Both the position numbers and the translations under genes were made by a program. The notes beneath the pieces were generated by a model. The model had not been told where the DNA came from, searched no databases, and saw only the letters and a program-made list of their open reading frames with translations. This document shows, piece by piece, positions 50,361-61,946 of a stretch of DNA of 64,000 nucleotides. The stretch spans positions 29,367,596 through 29,431,595 of the forward strand of contig OZ024935.1 of NCBI GenBank assembly GCA_964017235.1, written 5' to 3'. Every line of letters starts with the position of its first letter. Positions within the stretch are counted from its first letter, which is position 1. Origin of the DNA: Sabellastarte sp. h YS-2021. Its lineage: Eukaryota > Annelida > Polychaeta > Sabellida > Sabellidae.

Positions 50361-53300
50361 GTGTATTCATTAAGAAATACATACCAAGCTCAAAATACAT
50401 GTATTTGGAGTGCATGTAGCGAGGGTACCATAAACTTTAAATTCAGATCAAAACACCCCTTAAATGGGTTGGATCTGGCTCAAATTTTCACAGGAAACTC
50501 AGTTTTCATCATAGAATTAAATTGCATTTGTCTGACAAACTCGAGGGCCATATTTGGAATTTCAGTTTCGGGGTGTGGGCCTGGTCTGCCTGCCCTCATA
50601 AGGGGTAATTTCAGTTATATCATATTGTGGTCAATCTGAAGCACTTATTTAATTTCAGGCATGTTTTGATCAGAAATGAGGACATTTTAGGCACAATTGG
50701 AGCATTACATGTCTGAACAGAAATTATTTAACCCGAATATCGCTGTTAAAATGGTGTAAAATACATGTAAATCAGCCCAAATGAGTAGTAAATGTTGGTC
50801 TATAATCCTGAAATTTGGCCAGAAAATAGCCTGTAACCCACTAAATCTGACTGCATAGGTTTTAGAATTACATCCAGTATAGCAGTGATTACTGATGTGG
50901 TATATGGGCCCCAGCAGGCCTGTAATTCGCCTTCTGGGGGGGTGCCTTAAGGTTTGCTCATATTTTGACCAATAAGGCAGAAGTAAGGCTGTAAACCATA
51001 TTTTTGGCGAGAGTGGGCACCACTAAGAGAGAAATAAGTAGTGTATTCATTAAGAAATACATACCAAGCTCAAAATACATATATTGGGAGTGCATGTAGC
51101 GAGGGTACCATAAACTTTAAATTCAGCTCAAAACACCCCTTAAATGGGTTGGATCTGGCTCAAATTTTCACAGGAAACTCAGTTTTCATCATAGAATTAA
51201 ATTGCATTTGTCTGACAAACTCGAGGGCCATATTTGGAATTTCAGTTTCGGGGTGTGTGCCTGGTCTGCCCCCCCCCCCCCCCCCCTCATGAGGGGTAAT
51301 TTCAGGTATATCATATTGTGGTCAATCTGAAGCACTTATTTAATTTCAGGCATGTTTTGATCAGAAATGAGGACATTTTAGGCACAATTGGAGCATTACA
51401 TGTCTGAACAGAAATTATTTAACCCGAATATTGCTGTTAAAATGGTGTAAAATACATGTAAATCAGCCCAAATGAGTAGTAAATGTTGGTCTATAATCCT
51501 GAAATTTGGCCAGAAAATAGCCTGTAACCTACTAAATCTGACTGCATAGGTTTTAGAATTACATCCAGTATAGCAGTGATTACTGGTGTGGTATATGGGC
51601 CCCAGCAGGCCTGTAATTCGCCTTCTGGGGGGGTGCCTTAAGGTTTGCTCATATTTTGACCAATAAGGCAGAAGTAAGGCTGTAAACCATATTTTTGGCG
51701 AGAGTGGGCACCACTAAGAGAGAAATAAGTAGTGTATTCATTAAGAAATACATACCAAGCTCAAAATACATGTATTTGGAGTGCATGTAGCGAGGGTACC
51801 ATAAACTTTAAATTCAGATCAAAACACCCCTTAAATGGGTTGGATCTGGCTCAAATTTTCACAGGAAACTCAGTTTTCATCATAGAATTAAATTGCATTT
51901 GTCTGACAAACTCGAGGGCCATATTTGGAATTTCAGTTTCGGGGTGTGGGCCTGGTCTGCCCGCCCTCATAAGGGGTAATTTCAGTTATATCATATTGTG
52001 GTCAATCTGAAGCACTTATTTAATTTCAGGCATGTTTTGATCAGAAATGAGGACATTTTAGGCACAATTGGAGCATTACATGTCTGAACAGAAATTATTT
52101 AACCCGAATATCGCTGTTAAAATGGTGTAAAATACATGTAAATCAGCCCAAATGAGTAGTAAATGTTGGTCTATAATCCTGAAATTTGGCCAGAAAATAG
52201 CCTGTAACCTACTAAATCTGACTGCATAGGTTTTAGAATTACATCCAGTATAGCAGTGATTACTGATGTGGTATATGGGCCCCAGCAGGCCTGTAATTCG
52301 CCTTCTGGGGGGGGTGCCTTAAGGTTTGCTCATATTTTGACCAATAAGGCAGAAGTAAGGCTGTAAACCATATTTTTGGCGAGAGTGGGCACCACTAAGA
52401 GAGAAATAAGTAGTGTATTCATTAAGAAATACATACCAAGCTCAAAATACATATATTGGGAGTGCATGTAGCGAGGGTACCATAAACTTTAAATTCAGCT
52501 CAAAACACCCCTTAAATGGGTTGGATCTGGCTCAAATTTTCACAGGAAACTCAGTTTTCATCATAGAATTAAATTGCATTTGTCTGACAAACTCGAGGGC
52601 CATATTTGGAATTTCAGTTTCGGGGTGTGTGCCTGGTCTGCCCCCCCCCCTCATGAGGGGTAATTTCAGGTATATCATATTGTGGTCAATCTGAAGCACT
52701 TATTTAATTTCAGGCATGTTTTGATCAGAAATGAGGACATTTTAGGCACAATTGGAGCATTACATGTCTGAACAGAAATTATTTAACCCGAATATTGCTG
52801 TTAAAATGGTGTAAAATACATGTAAATCAGCCCAAATGAGTAGTAAATGTTGGTCTATAATCCTGAAATTTGGCCAGAAAATAGCCTGTAACCTACTAAA
52901 TCTGACTGCATAGGTTTTAGAATTACATCCAGTATAGCAGTGATTACTGGTGTGGTATATGGGCCCCAGCAGGCCTGTAATTCGCCTTCTGGGGGGGTGC
53001 CTTAAGGTTTGCTCATATTTTGACCAATAAGGCAGAAGTAAGGCTGTAAACCATATTTTTGGCGAGAGTGGGCACCACTAAGAGAGAAATAAGTAGTGTA
53101 TTCATTAAGAAATACATACCAAGCTCAAAATACATGTATTTGTAGTGCATGTAGCGAGGGTACCATAAACTTTAAATTCAGATCAAAACACCCCTTAAAT
53201 GGGTTGGATCTGGCTCAAATTTTCACAGGAAACTCAGTTTTCATCATAGAATTAAATTGCATTTGTCTGACAAACTCGAGGGCCATATTTGGAATTTCAG

Positions 53301-55819
53301 TTTCGGGGTGTGGGCCTGGTCTGCCCGCCCTCATAAGGGGTAATTTCAGTTATATCATATTGTGGTCAATCTGAAGCACTTATTTAATTTCAGGCATGTT
53401 TTGATCAGAAATGAGGACATTTTAGGCACAATTGGAGCATTACATGTCTGAACAGAAATTATTTAACCCGAATATCGCTGTTAAAATGGTGTAAAATACA
53501 TGTAAATCAGCCCAAATGAGTAGTAAATGTTGGTCTATAATCCTGAAATTTGGCCAGAAAATAGCCTGTAACCTACTAAATCTGACTGCATAGGTTTTAG
53601 AATTACATCCAGTATAGCAGTGATTACTGATGTGGTATATGGGCCCCAGCAGGCCTGTAATTCGCCTTCTGGGGGGGGTGCCTTAAGGTTTGCTCATATT
53701 TTTACCAATAAGGCAGAAGTAAGGCTGTAAACCATATTTTTGGCGAGAGTGGGCACCACTAAGAGAGAAATAAGTAGTGTATTCATTAAGAAATACATAC
53801 CAAGCTCAAAATACATATATTGGGAGTGCATGTAGCGAGGGTACCATAAACTTTAAATTCAGCTCAAAACACCCCTTAAATGGGTTGGATCTGGCTCAAA
53901 TTTTCACAGGAAACTCAGTTTTCATCATAGAATTAAATTGCATTTGTCTGACAAACTCGAGGGCCATATTTGGAATTTCAGTTTCGGGGTGTGTGCCTGG
54001 TCTGCCCCCCCCCTCATGAGGGGTAATTTCAGGTATATCATATTGTGGTCAATCTGAAGCACTTATTTAATTTCAGGCATGTTTTGATCAGAAATGAGGA
54101 CATTTTAGGCACAATTGGAGCATTACATGTCTGAACAGAAATTATTTAACCCGAATATTGCTGTTAAAATGGTGTAAAATACATGTAAATCAGCCCAAAT
54201 GAGTAGTAAATGTTGGTCTATAATCCTGAAATTTGGCCAGAAAATAGCCTGTAACCTACTAAATCTGACTGCATAGGTTTTAGAATTACATCCAGTATAG
54301 CAGTGATTACTGGTGTGGTATATGGGCCCCAGCAGGCCTGTAATTCGCCTTCTGGGGGGGTGCCTTAAGGTTTGCTCATATTTTGACCAATAAGGCAGAA
54401 GTAAGGCTGTAAACCATATTTTTGGCGAGAGTGGGCACCACTAAGAGAGAAATAAGTAGTGTATTCATTAAGAAATACATACCAAGCTCAAAATACATGT
54501 ATTTGTAGTGCATGTAGCGAGGGTACCATAAACTTTAAATTCAGATCAAAACACCCCTTAAATGGGTTGGATCTGGCTCAAATTTTCACAGGAAACTCAG
54601 TTTTCATCATAGAATTAAATTGCATTTGTCTGACAAACTCGAGGGCCATATTTGGAATTTCAGTTTCGGGGTGTGGGCCTGGTCTGCCCGCCCTCATAAG
54701 GGGTAATTTCAGTTATATCATATTGTGGTCAATCTGAAGCACTTATTTAATTTCAGGCATGTTTTGATCAGAAATGAGGACATTTTAGGCACAATTGGAG
54801 CATTACATGTCTGAACAGAAATTATTTAACCCGAATATCGCTGTTAAAATGGTGTAAAATACATGTAAATCAGCCCAAATGAGTAGTAAATGTTGGTCTA
54901 TAATCCTGAAATTTGGCCAGAAAATAGCCTGTAACCTACTAAATCTGACTGCATAGGTTTTAGAATTACATCCAGTATAGCAGTGATTACTGATGTGGTA
55001 TATGGGCCCCAGCAGGCCTGTAATTCGCCTTCTGGGGGGGGTGCCTTAAGGTTTGCTCATATTTTGACCAATAAGGCAGAAGTAAGGCTGTAAACCATAT
55101 TTTTGGCGAGAGTGGGCACCACTAAGAGAGAAATAAGTAGTGTATTCATTAAGAAATACATACCAAGCTCAAAATACATATATTGGGAGTGCATGTAGCG
55201 AGGGTACCATAAACTTTAAATTCAGCTCAAAACACCCCTTAAATGGGTTGGATCTGGCTCAAATTTTCACAGGAAACTCAGTTTTCATCATAGAATTAAA
55301 TTGCATTTGTCTGACAAACTCGAGGGCCATATTTGGAATTTCAGTTTCGGGGTGTGTGCCTGGTCTGCCCCCCCTCATGAGGGGTAATTTCAGGTATATC
55401 ATATTGTGGTCAATCTGAAGCACTTATTTAATTTCAGGCATGTTTTGATCAGAAATGAGGACATTTTAGGCACAATTGGAGCATTACATGTCTGAACAGA
55501 AATTATTTAACCCGAATATTGCTGTTAAAATGGTGTAAAATACATGTAAATCAGCCCAAATGAGTAGTAAATGTTGGTCTATAATCCTGAAATTTGGCCA
55601 GAAAATAGCCTGTAACCTACTAAATCTGACTGCATAGGTTTTAGAATTACATCCAGTATAGCAGTGATTACTGGTGTGGTATATGGGCCCCAGCAGGCCT
55701 GTAATTCGCCTTCTGGGGGGGTGCCTTAAGGTTTGCTCATATTTTGACCAATAAGGCAGAAGTAAGGCTGTAAACCATATTTTTGGCGAGAGTGGGCACC
55801 ACTAAGAGAGAAATAAGTA
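50361..55819. repeat. Four tandem ~1.36-kb dimers (A1-B)
   Basis: Dimers start at 50361, 51732, 53096 and 54459 (1371, 1364, 1363 and 1361 bp). The B units have 18, 10, 9 and 7 C. The last two A1 units (53096, 54459) share TGTATTTGTAG, found nowhere else, so dimers 3 and 4 are the most recent pair. Monomer 74 has a T in its tract (CCTGCCC). The A1 units of dimers 2-4 end with eight G. Confidence 0.92.
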
Positions 55820-56498
55820 GTGTATTCATTAAGAAGTACATACCAAGCTCAAAATACATGTATTTGGAGTGCATGTAGCGAGGGTACCATAAACTTTAAA
55901 TTCAGATCAAAACACCCCTTAAATGGGTTGGATCTGGCTCAAATTTTCACAGGAAACTCAGTTTTCATCATAGAATTAAATTGCATTTGTCTGACAAACT
56001 CGAGGGCCATATTTGGAATTTCAGTTTCGGGGTGTGGGCCTGGTCTGCCCGCCCTCATGAGGGGTAATTTCAGTTATATCATATTGTGGTCAATCTGAAG
56101 CACTTATTTAATTTCAGGCATGTTTTGATCAGAAATGAGGACATTTTAGGCACAATTGGAGCATTACATGTCTGAACAGAAATTATTTAACCCGAATATC
56201 GCTGTTAAAATGGTGTAAAATACATGTAAATCAGCCCAAATGAGTAGTAAATGTTGGTCTATAATCCTGAAATTTGGCCAGAAAATAGCCTGTAACCTAC
56301 TAAATCTGACTGCATAGGTTTTAGAATTACATCCAGTATAGCAGTGATTACTGGTGTGGTATATGGGCCTCAGCAGGCCTGTAATTCGCCTTCTGGGGGG
56401 TGCCTTAAGGTTTGCTCATATTTTGACCAATGAGGCAGAAGTAAGGCTGTAAACCATATTTTTGGCGAGAGTGGGCACCACTAAGAGAGAAATAAGTA
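55820..56498. repeat. Monomer 82: A1/A3 recombinant
   Basis: The 5' part is A1 (AAGAAGTACAT, TGTATTTGG, A87), identical in type to monomers 26 and 45. From CATGAGG onward it is A3 (TCGC, GGTGTGG, CCTCAGC, six G, CAATGAGG). It joins the dimer block to the following C-D units. The switch lies between monomer positions 87 and 240. Confidence 0.8.
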
Positions 56499-59400
56499 GT
56501 GTATTCATTAAGAAATACATACCAAGCTCAGAATACATGTATTGGGAGTGCATGTAGCGAGGGTACCATAAACTTTAAATTCAGCTCAAAACACCCCTTA
56601 AATGGGTTGGATCTGGCTCAAATTTTCACAGGAAACTCAGTTTTCATCATAGAATTAAATTGCATTTGTCTGACAAACTCGAGGGCCATATTTGGAATTT
56701 CAGTTTCGGGGTGTGGGCCTGGTCTGCCCCCCCTCATGAGGGGTAATTTCAGGTATATCATATTGTGGTCAATCTGAAGCACTTATTTAATTTCAGGCAT
56801 GTTTTGATCAGAAATGAGGACATTTTAGGCACAATTGGAGCATTACATGTCTGAACAGAAATTATTTAACCCGAATATTGCTGTTAAAATGGTGTAAAAT
56901 ACATGTAAATCAGCCCAAATGAGTAGTAAATGTTGGTCTATAATCCTGAAATTTGGCCAGAAAATAGCCTGTAACCTACTAAATCTGACTGCATAGGTTT
57001 TAGAATTACATCCAGTATAGCAGTGATTACTGGTGTGGTATATGGGCCTCAGCAGGCCTGTAATTCGCCTTCTGGGGGGTGCCTTAAGGTTTGCTCATAT
57101 TTTGACCAATAAGGCAGAAGTAAGGCTGTAAACCATATTTTTGGCGAGAGTGGGCACCACTAAGAGAGAAATAAGTAGTGTATTCATTAAGAAATACATA
57201 CCAAGCTCAAAATACATATATTGGGAGTGCATGTAGCGAGGGTACCATAAACTTTAAATTCAGCTCAAAACACCCCTTAAATGGGTTGGATCTGGCTCAA
57301 ATTTTCACAGGAAACTCAGTTTTCATCATAGAATTAAATTGCATTTGTCTGACAAACTCGAGGGCCATATTTGGAATTTCAGTTTCGGGGTGTGGGCCTG
57401 GTCTGCCCCCCCCCTCATGAGGGGTAATTTCAGGTATATCATATTGTGGTCAATCTGAAGCACTTATTTAATTTCAGGCATGTTTTGATCAGAAATGAGG
57501 ACATTTTAGGCACAATTGGAGCATTACATGTCTGAACAGAAATTATTTAACCCGAATATTGCTGTTAAAATGGTGTAAAATACATGTAAATCAGCCCAAA
57601 TGAGTAGTAAATGTTGGTCTATAATCCTGAAATTTGGCCAGAAAATAGCCTGTAACCTACTAAATCTGACTGCATAGGTTTTAGAATTACATCCAGTATA
57701 GCAGTGATTACTGGTGTGGTATATGGGCCCCAGCAGGCCCGTAATTCGCCTTCTGGGGGGGTGCCTTAAGGTTTGCTCATATTTTGACCAATAAGGCAGA
57801 AGTAAGGCTGTAAACCATATTTTTGGCGAGAGTGGGCACCACTAAGAGAGAAATAAGTAGTGTATTCATTAAGAAATACATACCAAGCTCAAAATACATA
57901 TATTGGGAGTGCATGTAGCGAGGGTACCATAAACTTTAAATTCAGCTCAAAACACCCCTTAAATGGGTTGGATCTGGCTCAAATTTTCACAGGAAACTCA
58001 GTTTTCATCATAGAATTAAATTGCATTTGTCTGACAAACTCGAGGGCCATATTTGGAATTTCAGTTTCGGGGTGTGGGCCTGGTCTGCCCCCCCCTCATG
58101 AGGGGTAATTTCAGGTATATCATATTGTGGTCAATCTGAAGCACTTATTTAATTTCAGGCATGTTTTGATCACAAATGAGGACATTTTAGGCACAATTGG
58201 AGCATTACATGTCTGAACAGAAATTATTTAACCCGAATATTGCTGTTAAAATGGTGTAAAATACATGTAAATCAGCCCAAATGAGTAGTAAATGTTGGTC
58301 TATAATCCTGAAATTTGGCCAGAAAATAGCCTGTAACCTACTAAATCTGACTGCATAGGTTTTAGAATTACATCCAGTATAGCAGTGATTACTGGTGTGG
58401 TATATGGGCCCCAGCAGGCCTGTAATTCGCCTTCTACGGGGGTGCCTTAAGGTTTGCTCATATTTTGACCAATAAGGCAGAAGTAAGGCTGTAAACCATA
58501 TTTTTGGCGAGAGTGGGCACCACTAAGAGAGAAATAAGTAGTGTATTCATTAAGAAATACATACCAAGCTCAAAATACATGTATTTGGAGTGCATGTAGC
58601 GAGGGTACCATAAACTTTAAATTCAGCTCAAAACACCCCTTAAATGGGTTGGATCTGGCTCAAATTTTCACAGGAAACTCAGTTTTCATCATAGAATTAA
58701 ATTGCATTTGTCTGACAAACTCGAGGGCCATATTTGGAATTTCAGTTTCGGGGTGTGGGCCTGGTCTGCCCGCCCTCATGAGGGGTAATTTCAGTTATAT
58801 CATATTGTGGTCAATCTGAAGCACTTATTTAATTTCAGGCATGTTTTGATCAGAAATGAGGACATTTTATGCACAATTGGAGCATTACATGTCTGAACAG
58901 AAATTATTTAACCCGAATATCGCTGTTAAAATGGTGTAAAATACATGTAAATCAGCCCAAATGAGTAGTAAATGTTGGTCTATAATCCTGAAATTTGGCC
59001 AGAAAATAGCCTGTAACCTACTAAATCTGACTGCATAGGTTTTAGAATTACATCCAGTATAGCAGTGATTACTGGTGTGGTATATGGGCCTCAGCAGGCC
59101 TGTAATTCGCCTTCTGGGGGGTGCCTTAAGGTTTGCTCATATTTTGACCAATGAGGCAGAAGTAAGGCTGTAAACCATATTTTTGGCGAGAGTGGGCACC
59201 ACTAAGAGAGAAATAAGTAGTGTATTCATTAAGAAATACATACCAAGCTCAGAATACATGTATTGGGAGTGCATGTAGCGAGGGTACCATAAACTTTAAA
59301 TTCAGCTCAAAACACCCCTTAAATGGGTTGGATCTGGCTCAAATTTTCACAGGAAACTCAGTTTTCATCATAGAATTAAATTGCATTTGTCTGACAAACT

Positions 59401-60582
59401 CGAGGGCCATATTTGGAATTTCAGTTTCGGGGTGTGGGCCTGGTCTGCCCCCCCTCATGAGGGGTAATTTCAGGTATATCATATTGTGGTCAATCTGAAG
59501 CACTTATTTAATTTCAGGCATGTTTTGATCAGAAATGAGGACATTTTAGGCACAATTGGAGCATTACATGTCTGAACAGAAATTATTTAACCCGAATATT
59601 GCTGTTAAAATGGTGTAAAATACATGTAAATCAGCCCAAATGAGTAGTAAATGTTGGTCTATAATCCTGAAATTTGGCCAGAAAATAGCCTGTAACCTAC
59701 TAAATCTGACTGCATAGGTTTTAGAATTACATCCAGTATAGCAGTGATTACTGGTGTGGTATATGGGCCTCAGCAGGCCTGTAATTCGCCTTCTGGGGGG
59801 TGCCTTAAGGTTTGCTCATATTTTGACCAATAAGGGAGAAGTAAGGCTGTAAACCATATTTTTGGCGAGAGTGGGCACCACTAAGAGAGAAATAAGTAGT
59901 GTATTCATTAAGAAATACATACCAAGCTCAAAATACATATATTGGGAGTGCATGTAGCGAGGGTACCATAAACTTTAAATTCAGCTCAAAACACCCCTTA
60001 AATGGGTTGGATCTGGCTCAAATTTTCACAGGAAACTCAGTTTTCATCATAGAATTAAATTGCATTTGTCTGACAAACTCGAGGGCCATATTTGGAATTT
60101 CAGTTTCGGGGTGTGGGCCTGGTCTGCCCCCCCTCATGAGGGGTAATTTCAGGTATATCATATTGTGGTCAATCTGAAGCACTTATTTAATTTCAGGCAT
60201 GTTTTGATCAGAAATGAGGACATTTTAGGCACAATTGGAGCATTACATGTCTGAACAGAAAATATTTAACCCGAATATTGCTGTTAAAATGGTGTAAAAT
60301 ACATGTAAATCAGCCCAAATGAGTAGTAAATGTTGGTCTATAATCCTGAAATTTGGCCAGAAAATAGCCTGTAACCTACTAAATCTGACTGCATAGGTTT
60401 TAGAATTACATCCAGTATAGCAGTGATTACTGGTGTGGTATATGGGCCCCAGCAGGCCTGTAATTCGCCTTCTGGGGGGGGGGGTGCCTTAAGGTTTGCT
60501 CATATTTTGACCAATGAGGCAGAAGTAAGGCTGTAAACCATATTTTTGGCGAGAGTGGGCACCACTAAGAGAGAAATAAGTA
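56499..60582. repeat. Monomers 83-88: C-D-D-A3-C-D
   Basis: Starts are 56499, 57178, 57860, 58541, 59220 and 59899. Monomer 84 has GGCCCGTAATT and monomer 85 has GATCACAAATG and TCTACGGGGG, so 84-87 repeat the order of hexamer units 69-71 plus monomer 72. The end of monomer 87 carries AGGGAGAAG, as at 31 and 53. Monomer 88 ends with 11 G (60474-60484). Confidence 0.85.
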
Positions 60583-61946
60583 GTGTATTCATTAAGAAAT
60601 ACATACCAAGCTCAGAATACATGTATTGGGAGTGCATGTAGCGAGGGTACCATAAACTTTAAATTCAGCTCAAAACACCCCTTAAATGGGTTGGATCTGG
60701 CTCAAATTTTCACAGGAAACTCAGTTTTCATCATAGAATTAAATTGCATTTGTCTGACAAACTCGAGGGCCATATTTGGAATTTCAGTTTCGGGATGTGG
60801 GCCTGGTCTGCCCCCCCTCATGAGGGGTAATTTCAGGTATATCATATTGTGGTCAATCTGAAGCACTTATTTAATTTCAGGCATGTTTTGATCAGAAATG
60901 AGGACATTTTAGGCACAATTGGAGCATTACATGTCTGAACAGAAAATATTTAACCCGAATATTGCTGTTAAAATGGTGTAAAATACATGTAAATCAGCCC
61001 AAATGAGTAGTAAATGTTGGTCTATAATCCTGAAATTTGGCCAGAAAATAGCCTGTAACCTACTAAATCTGACTGCATAGGTTTTAGAATTACATCCAGT
61101 ATAGCAGTGATTACTGGTGTGGTATATGGGCCCCAGCAGGCCTGTAATTCGCCTTCTGGGGGGGGGGGGTGCCTTAAGGTTTGCTCATATTTTGACCAAT
61201 GAGGCAGAAGTAAGGCTGTAAACCATATTTTTGGCGAGAGTGGGCACCACTAAGAGAGAAATAAGTAGTGTATTCATTAAGAAATACATACCAAGCTCAG
61301 AATACATGTATTGGGAGTGCATGTAGCGAGGGTACCATAAACTTTAAATTCAGCTCAAAACACCCCTTAAATGGGTTGGATCTGGCTCAAATTTTCACAG
61401 GAAACTCAGTTTTCATCATAGAATTAAATTGCATTTGTCTGACAAACTCGAGGGCCATATTTGGAATTTCAGTTTCGGGGTGTGGGCCTGGTCTGCCCCC
61501 CCCTCATGAGGGGTAATTTCAGGTATATCATATTGTGGTCAATCTGAAGCACTTATTTAATTTCAGGCATGTTTTGATCAGAAATGAGGACATTTTAGGC
61601 ACAATTGGAGCATTACATGTCTGAACAGAAAATATTTAACCCGAATATTGCTGTTAAAATGGTGTAAAATACATGTAAATCAGCCCAAATGAGTAGTAAA
61701 TGTTGGTCTATAATCCTGAAATTTGGCCAGAAAATAGCCTGTAACCTACTAAATCTGACTGCATAGGTTTTAGAATTACATCCAGTATAGCAGTGATTAC
61801 TGGTGTGGTATATGGGCCCCAGCAGGCCTGTAATTCGCCTTCTGGGGGGTGCCTTAAGGTTGCTCATATTTTGACCAATAAGGCAGAAGTAAGGCTGTAA
61901 ACCATATTTTTGGCGAGAGTGGGCACCACTAAGAGAGAAATAAGTA
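60583..61946. repeat. Monomers 89-90: two adjacent C units
   Basis: Starts are 60583 and 61268. These form the second adjacent type C pair, after monomers 2-3. Both carry GAACAGAAAATATTT, as do monomers 88, 34 and 92. Monomer 89 ends with 12 G (61158-61169) and has a private CGGGATGTGG. Monomer 90 has a one-base deletion (AAGGTTGCTC at about 61860). Monomers 88-90 look like a local monomer-scale duplication. Confidence 0.85.

Noticed and set aside
61613-61867. 84-codon ATG-started - strand reading frame in monomer 90
   Set aside because: It exists only because of the one-base deletion near 61860. Other monomers stop within a few codons of the same ATG.
61860-61946. End of the array near the window edge
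   Set aside because: Variation rises slightly in monomers 88-92, but intact monomers continue to 64000, so no array edge is present.
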